DNA of 64,000 nt from Zhihengliuella salsuginis. Lineage in GTDB: Bacteria; Actinomycetota; Actinomycetes; Actinomycetales; Micrococcaceae. The translations under genes were made by a program, and so were the position numbers. Positions 54,716 to 61,843 of the stretch are shown here, one piece after another (positions within the stretch are counted from its first letter, which is position 1; every line of letters starts with the position of its first letter). The notes beneath the pieces were generated by a model that was given only the letters and a program-made list of their open reading frames with translations, searched no databases and was not told where the DNA came from. The stretch is taken from the NCBI RefSeq assembly GCF_014651715.1, contig NZ_BMXK01000011.1, positions 62,001-126,000 on the forward strand, written 5' to 3'.

Positions 54716-55564
54716 CTAGTTCCTGGTGTTCTGGTAGGCGGACAGGATGGCATCCTGCGGCCCCGCATCTGCGGGGCGGAACGATTCGAGCTCCGCGTAC
54801 GCGATGATGCGCTCGCGCGTCGTGTAGAGCGGGTGGCAGCTGGTCATCGTCAGGACGGAGGCGCTCGGTTCGGCGCCCGCCTGGCGGGGGACCGGGGCCA
54901 GCACGTCGACCTGGGACGGCGCGACGATCTCGGTTCCCGTGTATCGGTACTGGTAGAACCCCTCGCGCGTCTGGACGTAGACGCGGTCCCCGTCGCGCAG
55001 CTTGTCGATGTTGTAGAAGACCTGGCCGTGCGTCTGCCGGTGCGCGGCGACCGCGAAGTTGCCCGGCTCGCCCGGAAGCTGCGTCTCGGGGTAGTGGCCG
55101 ATGCCCAGGTTGTTCAGCACGTCCAGTCCGACGCCGGACGTCACGGGTCGCACCCAGTCGTCGCCGAAACGCGGGACGTACATGAGCGCGAACGTCCCGG
55201 GATCGGTCAGCGAGGCCGCCGGAGGAGACCCGAACTCGTCGGCGTCCTCCGCGGCCTGGTCCCCCGCGTCCCGGGCGTCGGAGCCGATCCCCCCGGGGCC
55301 GGCGTCCACGTCGGGCGCCCCGAAGGTTTCGACGAGCGCCGACGTCGCCTCGTCCTGGGAGCGGTCCGCTTCCAGGTTGGTCCACCAGAGCTCCCACGCG
55401 ACGAACAGGAGCACGAGCAGGCCCACCGTGATGAGTAGCTCGCCGATCACACCGACGACGGCGGCCCCGCGCGACGGACGACGGCGCCCCTGCCTCCGCC
55501 GGCGAGGTTCGACCGCGCCGGCGTCGAGCATGGCATCCAGGGACCCGTCGGGCGGTGCAGACAC
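54716..55564 (-). CDS. Class E sortase
   Basis: A 282-residue sortase attaching surface proteins to the cell wall. After a basic N-terminus comes a membrane helix (VVGVIGELLITVGLLVLLFV), a disordered Asp/Gly linker, and the sortase barrel with His175 (VAAHRQTH), Cys243 (TMTSCHP) and Arg in TTRERII. TLxTC is here LTMTSC, as usual in class E, which prefers LAXTG motifs. It occupies the place of M. tuberculosis Rv0012 region genes. GTG start after GAGGAG. Confidence 0.92.
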   Translation of the reverse strand: MSAPPDGSLDAMLDAGAVEPRRRRQGRRRPSRGAAVVGVIGELLITVGLLVLLFVAWELWWTNLEADRSQDEATSALVETFGAPDVDAGPGGIGSDARDAGDQAAEDADEFGSPPAASLTDPGTFALMYVPRFGDDWVRPVTSGVGLDVLNNLGIGHYPETQLPGEPGNFAVAAHRQTHGQVFYNIDKLRDGDRVYVQTREGFYQYRYTGTEIVAPSQVDVLAPVPRQAGAEPSASVLTMTSCHPLYTTRERIIAYAELESFRPADAGPQDAILSAYQNTRN

Positions 55565-55668
55565 GTTCGGCTCCTCGGTCGTTGCCGCGCACCGCTGCCG
55601 GGGACGGCGGTTCGCTAGTATGGTGTAACCAGAGTAACCAAGACGCGACCCACATTTCAGGAGATGCA

Positions 55669-55917
55669 GTGCCCGAATCCAAGACGCGCCGCAAGGCTCG
55701 CGCCCAGCAGGATCCGGCGGCCTCGAGTGAGCGGAAGCCCCTCCCGCTCTGGTACAAGATCGTCATGTTCGGGTCCATGATCCTCGGCCTGCTCTGGGTC
55801 GTGACGTACTACATCACCCAGGCGCTGTTCCCTATCGCCGCGGCCGGCGGCTGGAACATCATCATCGGCTTCGGCATCGCGATGGTGGGCTTCTTCATGA
55901 CGACCCGCTGGCACTAG
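55669..55917 (+). CDS. crgA: Cell division protein CrgA
   Basis: This 82-residue actinobacterial protein helps place the divisome and recruit PBPs. It has a polar Arg/Lys N-terminus (SKTRRKARAQQD), then two helices: WYKIVMFGSMILGLLWVVTYY and GWNIIIGFGIAMVGFFMTTRW, ending TTRWH, the conserved CrgA end. The GTG has AGGAG at a normal distance; the longer upstream frame is not conserved. TAGTAT near 55616 may be the -10 box. It ends in a four-base overlap with the converging gdx gene. Confidence 0.93.
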   Translation: MPESKTRRKARAQQDPAASSERKPLPLWYKIVMFGSMILGLLWVVTYYITQALFPIAAAGGWNIIIGFGIAMVGFFMTTRWH

Positions 55918-56228
55918 TCCACGAGCTTCAACCCGACGATGCAGGCGATGAGCCCCGTGATGAGCAGCACCTTGATCCAGCTCATCGACTCGCCGCCGAA
56001 GACCATCCCGTAGCCGACGGCCAGGGAGGCCCCGATCCCCACCCAGACCGCGTACGCGGTGCCGGTCGGGATCTCCTTCATCGCCCACGCGAGTCCGGCC
56101 ATGGAGACGACGAGGCCTCCGGCGAAGACGAGCGACGGGACCAGTCTGGTGAACCCCTCCGACTTGCCGAGGGCCACCGCCCAGACTGCCTCGAAGATCC
56201 CTGAGAGCACGAGAATGAGCCAAGACAT
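55914..56228 (-). CDS. gdx: SMR-family guanidinium exporter (Gdx/SugE type)
   Basis: The 104-residue four-helix transporter has the essential Glu13 in SGIFEAVWAVALGKSEGF and the LAWAMKEIPTGTAYAVWVGIG stretch. WAVALxxSxGF and GTAYAVWxGIG are the SugE/Gdx pattern rather than the EmrE drug-exporter pattern. Gdx exchanges guanidinium for protons. A guanidine-III riboswitch in its leader independently supports this function. It converges on crgA with four overlapping bases. Confidence 0.93.
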   Translation of the reverse strand: MSWLILVLSGIFEAVWAVALGKSEGFTRLVPSLVFAGGLVVSMAGLAWAMKEIPTGTAYAVWVGIGASLAVGYGMVFGGESMSWIKVLLITGLIACIVGLKLVD

Positions 56229-56247
56229 GACTGCCTACCTTTCGACG

Positions 56248-56286
56248 GCCGTCTTGTCGCCCTCCGGGTACGGCTCCCTCGTCCGG
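56248..56286 (-). promoter_or_regulatory. Guanidine-III (ykkC-III) riboswitch
   Basis: Leftward reading shows CCGGACGAGG, GCCGTACCCGG and, after a short loop, GACAAGACGGC, which are the invariant blocks of the small H-type pseudoknot of this class. It lies 20 bases before the gdx ATG, next to the GAAAGGTAGG ribosome site, so guanidinium binding should expose translation start. Confidence 0.9.
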
Positions 56287-56387
56287 GGACCGCTGCCATC
56301 CGGCAGGGTCCAGCGCCAACGTAGCACCACAGCAGGCCCCGCGTCTGTGATCCCTGCCCCCACCTCCCACGACACCAGGACTGATTC

Positions 56388-56876
56388 TTGACCGACACCG
56401 TCGCCTCCACCCGGAATCCGCGCGTCTCCCCGCGCCGGTTCTACGCCGCCGTCGCCCTCGCCGAGGTGATCACCTGGGCCCTGCTCATCATCGGCATGGT
56501 CTTCAAGTACTCGGGCGTGACCGACGTGCTGGTCTCGATCTTCGGCATGATCCACGGCATCGCGACCGTGGCCTACGGCCTGACCAGCCTCTTCGTGTGG
56601 GTCAACGAGCGCTGGAGCGCCGGCACCGGGATCGCGTCCCTGGTGGCCGCCATCATCCCGTTCGCGACGCTCCCGTTCGAGAAGTGGGCCGAGCGCACGG
56701 GCCGGCTGTCGTCCCGCTGGCGCCTGGCGGGCGCGAACGCCGAGTCGCCGCGCACCGTCGTCGAGCGCGTCCAGGCCTGGTGCCTGGCCCGGCCGTACGC
56801 GGCACTGGGGCTGGGCGTGGTCGCCGTCGCGGTCATCACGACGGCCCTGCTACTGGCGGGCCCGCCTGTCGGATAG
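56388..56876 (+). CDS. DUF3817 membrane protein
   Basis: The 162-residue protein opens with a DUF3817 domain: RRFYAAVALAEVITWALLIIGM, then HGIATVAYGLTSLFVW and IASLVAAIIPFATLPFEKWAE, three helices conserved among actinobacteria. A polar segment and a fourth helix (LGLGVVAVAVITTALLLAG) follow. The apparent start is TTG after AGGA; no better codon is nearby. Family function unknown. Its 3' end overlaps the converging lysG gene by 27 bases. Confidence 0.82.
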   Translation: MTDTVASTRNPRVSPRRFYAAVALAEVITWALLIIGMVFKYSGVTDVLVSIFGMIHGIATVAYGLTSLFVWVNERWSAGTGIASLVAAIIPFATLPFEKWAERTGRLSSRWRLAGANAESPRTVVERVQAWCLARPYAALGLGVVAVAVITTALLLAGPPVG

Positions 56877-57767
56877 CCCGCGCGAGGCCGCGTAGCGCAC
56901 CGCGTCGGTGAGCCAGTCGAGCCCGGGGGAGTCGAGCGTCCACCGCTGCCAGTAGAGGTGCACGTCACGGGCGACCTCGGGCTCGATCGCCCTCAGCGCG
57001 CCGCCCAGCTCGGCCTCCTGCCACGCCGGGATCATGCCCCACCCCATCCCGGCGGCCACCGCCCGGCCGAACTGCGTCGTGTCCGGGACGCAATTCGCCG
57101 GAGGCCCGCCCGCCGCCGGGTCCACGGTCACCGACGCCGAGCGCAGCACATCGTTCTGCAGCGGGTCGTCCTTGCCGAAGTTCACCACCGGGGCGGCGGC
57201 GAAACCGGCGGCGCCCGGCCCGAACCAGCGCTCGGCGAACTCCGGGGCGCTCATCGCCCGGTAGCGCATCGTCCCCAGCGGCGTCGAGGAGCAGCCCTGG
57301 ACGGGCTGCCTCTGCGTCGTGATCGCTCCCATGGCCCGCCCCGAGCGGAGATGCTCCTCCGATCGATTCTCGTCGTCGCGCAGGATCTCCAGCGCGTACC
57401 CGTCCTCCGTCGCCGCAGCGTCGAGGACGGGGGCGAACCACGAGGCCAGCGAGTCCGAGGGCACCACGATCGTCAGCAGGCGCGGCGCCGAGGCGGTGGC
57501 CGCCTCCCGCGCCCCGCCGAGCTCCGCGATCGCCTCCGCCGCGACCAGCTCGACCTGCCGCGCCAGACGCACCAGCACGCGCCCGGCCGCCGTGGGCTCC
57601 GCGGGGTTGCTCCTGCGCACGACGACGGCGCCCACCTGCCGCTCCAGCGCCCGGATCCGCTGGCTCACCGCCGACGGCGTGACGTGCAGCCGGCCGGCGG
57701 CCGCCTCGAAGGTTCCGGTGTCGACGACGGCCGCGAAGGCGCGGAGCTGCTCTGCTGGGAAATCCAC
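56850..57767 (-). CDS. lysG: LysR-family regulator of lysine/arginine export (LysG/ArgP)
   Basis: The 305-residue regulator has the HTH typical of ArgP/LysG: FPAEQLRAFAAVVDTGTFEAAAGRLHVTPSAVSQRIRALE, quoted as two abutting helices here, followed by VRRSNPAEPTAAGRVLVRLARQ. It is divergent from a LysE/ArgO exporter, the arrangement known from Corynebacterium where LysG activates lysE with basic amino acids as effectors. GTG start at 57767. Confidence 0.9.
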   Translation of the reverse strand: MDFPAEQLRAFAAVVDTGTFEAAAGRLHVTPSAVSQRIRALERQVGAVVVRRSNPAEPTAAGRVLVRLARQVELVAAEAIAELGGAREAATASAPRLLTIVVPSDSLASWFAPVLDAAATEDGYALEILRDDENRSEEHLRSGRAMGAITTQRQPVQGCSSTPLGTMRYRAMSAPEFAERWFGPGAAGFAAAPVVNFGKDDPLQNDVLRSASVTVDPAAGGPPANCVPDTTQFGRAVAAGMGWGMIPAWQEAELGGALRAIEPEVARDVHLYWQRWTLDSPGLDWLTDAVRYAASRGLSDRRARQ

Positions 57768-57839
57768 ATTAGCTACTCTAAGGTACCCGTAGAAACATTA
57801 GCTGTACTGCATATGATCTGGACCCCTAGATTGATCTGG
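57766..57839. promoter_or_regulatory. lysG-lysE divergent control region with repeats
   Basis: ACATTAGCT occurs at 57766-57774 and 57795-57803 (29 bases apart) and TGATCTGG at 57814-57821 and 57832-57839. TAGATT (57827-57832) is seven bases before the lysE GTG, so lysE is probably leaderless. The ACATTAGCT repeats are the best candidates for LysG binding. Confidence 0.5.
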
Positions 57840-58483
57840 TGACTTTCCTGATCCCCGCCGCCTCCGGCCTCGCCATGGGCCTGTCCCTCATCGTCTCCAT
57901 CGGCGCGCAGAACGCATTCGTCCTGCGCCAGGGACTTCGCCGCGAGCACGTCCTGCTGTGCGTCGCGATCTGCGCCGTCTCCGACGTGCTCCTCATCGGG
58001 GTCGGCGTGGCCGGCTTCGGCTCCCTGGTCGCGGGGACGCCGTGGGTGCTCCAGGTCGCCCGCTTCGGCGGCGCCGCCTTCCTGGCCGCGTTCGGCTTCA
58101 TGGCACTCAAGCGCGCACTGAAGCCCGGCGCCCTCTCCGCCACCGATGCGCCGGGCGCGAGGCGCTCGGCGGGCCGGACCGGCGTCGCCCTGACCCTGCT
58201 CGGCCTGACCTGGCTGAACCCGCAGGTCTACCTCGAGACGATCGTGCTGCTCGGGTCGGTGGCGGCCGCCCAGGGGCAGCAGGAGGGCCCCGCCGCGCGC
58301 TGGTACTTCGGCGGCGGGGCGATGGCGGCCAGCGTGCTCTGGTTCAGCGCCCTCGGCGCCGGCGCCCGCCTGCTGCGGCCCCTCTTCGCCCGGCCTGCGG
58401 CCTGGCGCGTGCTCGACGGGGCGGTCGCGGCGATGATGTTCACGCTCGCCGCCCTCCTGGTGCTGCGGCCGCTCCAGGGCTGA
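57839..58483 (+). CDS. lysE: LysE/ArgO family amino-acid exporter
   Basis: A 214-residue exporter of basic amino acids. ASGLAMGLSLIVSIGAQNAFVLRQGL is the defining N-terminus, followed by ICAVSDVLLIGVGVAG, the long polar loop, LTWLNPQVYLETIVLLGS with the conserved Asn-Pro pair and WFSALGAGARLLRPLFARP. About five to six helices are predicted. GTG start directly after the -10 element. It prevents toxic accumulation of lysine/arginine during peptide use. Confidence 0.93.
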   Translation: MTFLIPAASGLAMGLSLIVSIGAQNAFVLRQGLRREHVLLCVAICAVSDVLLIGVGVAGFGSLVAGTPWVLQVARFGGAAFLAAFGFMALKRALKPGALSATDAPGARRSAGRTGVALTLLGLTWLNPQVYLETIVLLGSVAAAQGQQEGPAARWYFGGGAMAASVLWFSALGAGARLLRPLFARPAAWRVLDGAVAAMMFTLAALLVLRPLQG

Positions 58484-59458
58484 CTAGGACGGTGCCGGCA
58501 GGCGCTTGGAGTACTCGACGCTCGGACGCTCGGGGCGGAAGCCGATCCGCTCGTAGATCCCGTTGGCGCCCGTGGGGCTCGCCGAGTCCACACCCAGCGT
58601 GACCGTTGCGAGGCCCGCCTCCTTCGCCTGCCGCACGACGTCGGCCAGGAGGGCCGTGGCCAGTCCGCGCCCGCGGGCCCGGCGCCGCGTGCCGACGAGG
58701 GCCACGTACAGCTCGTCCGCGGTGTTCTTCTGGCACAGGACGTAGGCGTCCACGGGGTCGTCCGGGTTGTCCGGGTCGAGGGCCAACCGCGAATACTCCG
58801 GGCGGAACGTGCTGCCGGTCGTGAAGTGGACCCATTTCTCGATCGTGCCCGGAGTGAAATTCCAGTGGTCCCGGAAGGCGTCGAGGTGCGCGCGGTGCGC
58901 CGGCTCCCGGAGGTCGTCGTCGATGGGGGAGGAGGCCGCCAGGATCTCCCGCTGCCTGCCGTCGGGCTCCGGAGCCGGCCAGCCCGCCAGCTCGATGCGC
59001 ATCTCGCTGAAGTAGCGCACGGGGGAGTACCCCCAGTCGGCGGCGAGGCGGGCGAATGACGTTTCGCCGGCCATGTTCCAGGTGTCCAGCTGCACCCCAC
59101 TCCCCAGATGCCTGTGGGCGGCGAGGGCGAGGGCCCGCTGCTGCCCCCACTCCATGATGGCGGTCCCGAGCCCGAGCCCGCGGTGGTCCGGATGGACGAA
59201 TCCGCTGATGAAGGCCTTGGCCAGCCCGTCGTCGCCCGTCAGCTGCCGGACGGAGACCTCGACGGAGGCGATCATCGCCTCCCCGGCCCACCAGGAGAGG
59301 GTGTCGGTCGCCGGCACGAAACCGGGGACGCGCAGGTCCTCCTCCAGCTCGACGGCGGTGAACGTCTCCCCGAAGTCGTCGGCGCGGCTCACCGCATTGA
59401 GCAGCTGCGCCCACGCCTCGACGTCCTCCGGGGTGATGGGGCGCGGTCGGGTCATCAT
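58484..59458 (-). CDS. GNAT acetyltransferase with two tandem domains
   Basis: The 324-residue protein has two GNAT halves: the first with FVHPDHRGLGLGTAIMEWG (acetyl-CoA loop) and the second with GTRRRARGRGLATALLADVV and ENGIYERIGF-like NGIYERIGFRPE. The C-terminal half retains the better CoA loop. Its overall layout is shared by mycothiol synthase (MshD) but also by many other tandem GNATs, so no substrate is given. ATG at 59458 follows GAGG; a second ATG is next to it. The gene faces away from the DnaA-box region. Confidence 0.82.
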   Translation of the reverse strand: MMTRPRPITPEDVEAWAQLLNAVSRADDFGETFTAVELEEDLRVPGFVPATDTLSWWAGEAMIASVEVSVRQLTGDDGLAKAFISGFVHPDHRGLGLGTAIMEWGQQRALALAAHRHLGSGVQLDTWNMAGETSFARLAADWGYSPVRYFSEMRIELAGWPAPEPDGRQREILAASSPIDDDLREPAHRAHLDAFRDHWNFTPGTIEKWVHFTTGSTFRPEYSRLALDPDNPDDPVDAYVLCQKNTADELYVALVGTRRRARGRGLATALLADVVRQAKEAGLATVTLGVDSASPTGANGIYERIGFRPERPSVEYSKRLPAPS

Positions 59459-60094
59459 GTGCCTCGTTCCAGTCAGTGATTGGGAGCTATCAATCATTTG
59501 TTCCCCAAGCTATACGGCTGCGGGCCCCGCGGCAAGTGAGTGTTGCCGGACGAACTCCGCCGCAGTTTTCCACCGCCGGTTCCCCACAGCAGTACACAGA
59601 GTGTGAACAACACTTATCCACAAGTGGGGACAACTCTGTTGGTAAGTATGTTCGATTCGCCGGGATCAAGCCGATCGAGGCGACTCCGACAAATCGAATC
59701 ACACCCTTGTAAGTTTTCGACAGTGTGGAGAAGTCCTGTGGATAACGCGCTTGTTACTTAGGACACCCAACGAGCAAATTGAGCCTTGAAGCAACGATAA
59801 TCCCCGCCGATCAAGGGATGCAGGTGGCAGCCTCAGGTTATCCACACCCCCTGTGGGTAAGTATCCCCGTCCACGTGCATCCACAGGGACGATGAGGGGC
59901 TGTGGATCTGTGCACACGTGTGTACCGCAGTTATCCACAGCTGGGGATATGTATGTGAATAGAGGCACCCGGAAACGGCTCGGGTCCCGTGGATCGGCTT
60001 GCGCAAGCCGATCCACGGGACCCGAGATCTGAAAGAACCTGCCCGAATCACACGTGTGTAAGTTATTAACAGTGTGGATAAGGGGTGTGGAAAG
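59459..60094. other. Non-coding DnaA-box cluster, origin-like
   Basis: This 636-base gene-free stretch is visibly less GC-rich than its surroundings. Perfect DnaA boxes (TTATCCACA or complement) occur at 59614-59622 (+), 59737-59745 (-), 59838-59846 (+), 59931-59939 (+) and 60073-60081 (-). One-mismatch copies are at 59724-59732 (-) and 59852-59860 (-), with weaker words at 59580, 59877 and 59901. CACACGTGTGTA occurs at 59913-59924 and 60049-60060, and GGTAAGTAT at 59641-59649 and 59856-59864. No ORF here has coding character. It may be oriC, a bipartite-origin arm, or a DnaA-titration/reactivation site. Confidence 0.8.
59979..60026. repeat. 48-bp perfect palindrome within the DnaA-box cluster
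   Basis: Two 24-base arms (beginning ctcgggtcccgtggatcgg) match exactly with no loop. It includes gtggatc, a partial DnaA box. It is 69 bases downstream of the rhomboid gene's stop, so it could end that transcript before the core of the cluster; it could also extrude as a cruciform. No T-run follows on either side. Confidence 0.85.
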
Positions 60095-61006
60095 CTAGGC
60101 GACCCGTTGCGGGACGAGCGAAGCCCCCCAGACGGTCAGCACGACGAGCACCAGGGCGACCACCCCGATACCCACCGCCTGGAGGAGAGTCCGGCGGGCG
60201 TGACGGCTGGCGGCCGAGCCGGCGTCGTGCACCTGCTGCCCGCCGGAGCCGAGCCGCGGCGCGTAGGCCATGACCGCCGCGAGGGCGCCGCCCGTGAGCA
60301 GACCGCCCAGGTGGGCCTGCCACGACACGTTGAAGCCGGGGATGAACCCGATGACGAGGTTGATGCCGACGAGGATGAGGATCGGCATGAAGTTCCCCCC
60401 GCGCGCCCGTGTGATCACCAGCAGCGCGCCGAACAGGCCGAACACGGCTCCTGATGCCCCCACGACGCCCTGCAGCGGGTGGTCGAGCAGCAGCACGGCC
60501 ACGGAGCCGCCGATGCCGGAGAGGACGTACAGGATCGCGAAGCGCAGCCGCCCCATCATCGGCTCGAGGACCCGCCCGATGATGAACAGCGCGTACATGT
60601 TGAAGGCGATGTGCATGAGGAACCCCTGCGAGTGCAGGAACGTGCTGGTGACCATGCGCCACGGCTCGAACGCCATGGGGGAGGCGTACAGCCCGGCCCA
60701 GAGCATCGCGTCGGTCAGTCCGGGGGCTGCGTACTGGCCCAGGAACATCAGCGCGCACAGCCCGATCAAGGCGTACGTCACGACCGGTTTTCCGCCGCGC
60801 TGGACGCCGCCGAGGGCGGTCCGCTGTGTCGGCATCGCCTTGCTGGACTCCCGAACGCACTCGACGCACTGCACGCCGACGGCGGCCGGACGCTGGCATT
60901 CGGAGCACGCCGGCCGGCCGCACCGCTGGCAGCGGACGTAGCTCGGCCGCTCGGGGTGCCGCGGGCACACCGGGACCTGCTGATCGGGGACAGAACCGTA
61001 GGACAT
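60095..61006 (-). CDS. Rhomboid intramembrane serine protease with N-terminal zinc finger
   Basis: A 303-residue membrane protease. The N-terminus (1-52) is a B-box-like zinc finger with CPRH and two CxxC pairs (Cys14, His17, Cys26, Cys29, Cys34, Cys37, Cys47, Cys50). The rhomboid core has six helices with RMVTSTFLHSQGFLMHIAFNMY, catalytic Ser185 in GASGAVFG and His232 in QAHLGGLLTG; both catalytic residues are present. A final helix follows a basic loop. It cleaves membrane-anchored proteins inside the bilayer; targets unknown. It lies between the DnaA-box cluster and ppiA. Confidence 0.93.
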   Translation of the reverse strand: MSYGSVPDQQVPVCPRHPERPSYVRCQRCGRPACSECQRPAAVGVQCVECVRESSKAMPTQRTALGGVQRGGKPVVTYALIGLCALMFLGQYAAPGLTDAMLWAGLYASPMAFEPWRMVTSTFLHSQGFLMHIAFNMYALFIIGRVLEPMMGRLRFAILYVLSGIGGSVAVLLLDHPLQGVVGASGAVFGLFGALLVITRARGGNFMPILILVGINLVIGFIPGFNVSWQAHLGGLLTGGALAAVMAYAPRLGSGGQQVHDAGSAASRHARRTLLQAVGIGVVALVLVVLTVWGASLVPQRVA

Positions 61007-61042
61007 GTTCCTGCTCTCGACGAGGATGGTTTTAACGACGAG

Positions 61043-61072
61043 CGGCCCTGCTGCGCGGACGCGGCAGGGCCG
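61043..61072 (-). terminator. Hairpin downstream of ppiA
   Basis: CGGCCCTGC (61043-61051) pairs with GCAGGGCCG (61064-61072). It is 51 bases after the ppiA stop and 37 bases before the rhomboid start on the leftward strand. It could end ppiA or attenuate into the rhomboid gene. Confidence 0.5.
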
Positions 61073-61122
61073 GCTCGATGCGTGCGCTGGCCGGTTTCTC
61101 CGGCCGCATCGCGCGGTGCTGG

Positions 61123-61668
61123 CTAGACGGCGACGACGTCGATGCTGGAGATGACGACGTCTTCCAGCGGCTTGTCGCGGCCGTCGGTGGACACCGTGTT
61201 CAGCTGGTCGACGATGGCCCGGGAGGCCTCGTCGGTGACATCGCCGAAGATCGTGTGCTTGCCCTGCAGCCAGGTGGTCGGCACCGAGGTGATGAAGAAC
61301 TGCGAACCGTTGGTGCCGCGGCCCATCTGGATGCCGGCGTTGGCCATGGCGAGCTTGTAGGGCTCGTTGAAGTTCAGGTCCGGGCTGATCTCGTCATCGA
61401 ACTGGTAGCCCGGGCCGCCGACGCCCATGCCGAGCGGGTCGCCGCCCTGGATCATGAAGTCGGAGATGATGCGGTGGAAGATCGTGCCGTTGTAGAGCGG
61501 GGTATCGACCTGCTTCTCGCCGGTCTGGGGGTGCGTCCACTCGATCTCGCCGGTGGCCAGACCGACGAAGTTCTGCACGGTCTTGGGAGCGTGGTTGCCG
61601 AACAGGCTGACCTCGATGTCGCCGAGGGTCGTGTGGATGGTCGCCTTGTGCGTGGGGATTGCAGTCAT
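61123..61668 (-). CDS. ppiA: Peptidyl-prolyl cis-trans isomerase (cyclophilin)
   Basis: The 181-residue cytoplasmic cyclophilin catalyses proline isomerisation during folding. Active-site motifs are ATIHTTLGDIEVSLF, the Arg in FHRIISDFMIQGGDP, MANAGIQMGRGTNGSQFFIT and WLQGKHTIFGDV. There is no signal peptide, matching mycobacterial PpiA (Rv0009), whose neighbourhood is conserved here. Confidence 0.96.
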   Translation of the reverse strand: MTAIPTHKATIHTTLGDIEVSLFGNHAPKTVQNFVGLATGEIEWTHPQTGEKQVDTPLYNGTIFHRIISDFMIQGGDPLGMGVGGPGYQFDDEISPDLNFNEPYKLAMANAGIQMGRGTNGSQFFITSVPTTWLQGKHTIFGDVTDEASRAIVDQLNTVSTDGRDKPLEDVVISSIDVVAV

Positions 61669-61843
61669 GGCTTCATTCTTCCATGCACACCCCTCCGCAT
61701 GCGCGGTGTGCGGCAGGCGTTCACTACGCGTTCAGTGAAAATCTGCTGGGAGATCGTCCAATCGGAGGGGTGAATCGTAGTCTGCGCAACACACACGGCG
61801 TAGGCTGGAGCGGGAGAGGCTAGATACCTACGGGAGGAAACCT

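Noticed and set aside
58484-59458. Mycothiol synthase (MshD) annotation for the tandem GNAT
   Set aside because: Tandem GNAT layout alone is not diagnostic and no MshD-specific motif was recognised.
59476-59761. Open frames of 70-78 codons in the DnaA-box region
   Set aside because: They overlap on both strands, have no G/C third-position bias and no ribosome site, and they cover DnaA boxes.
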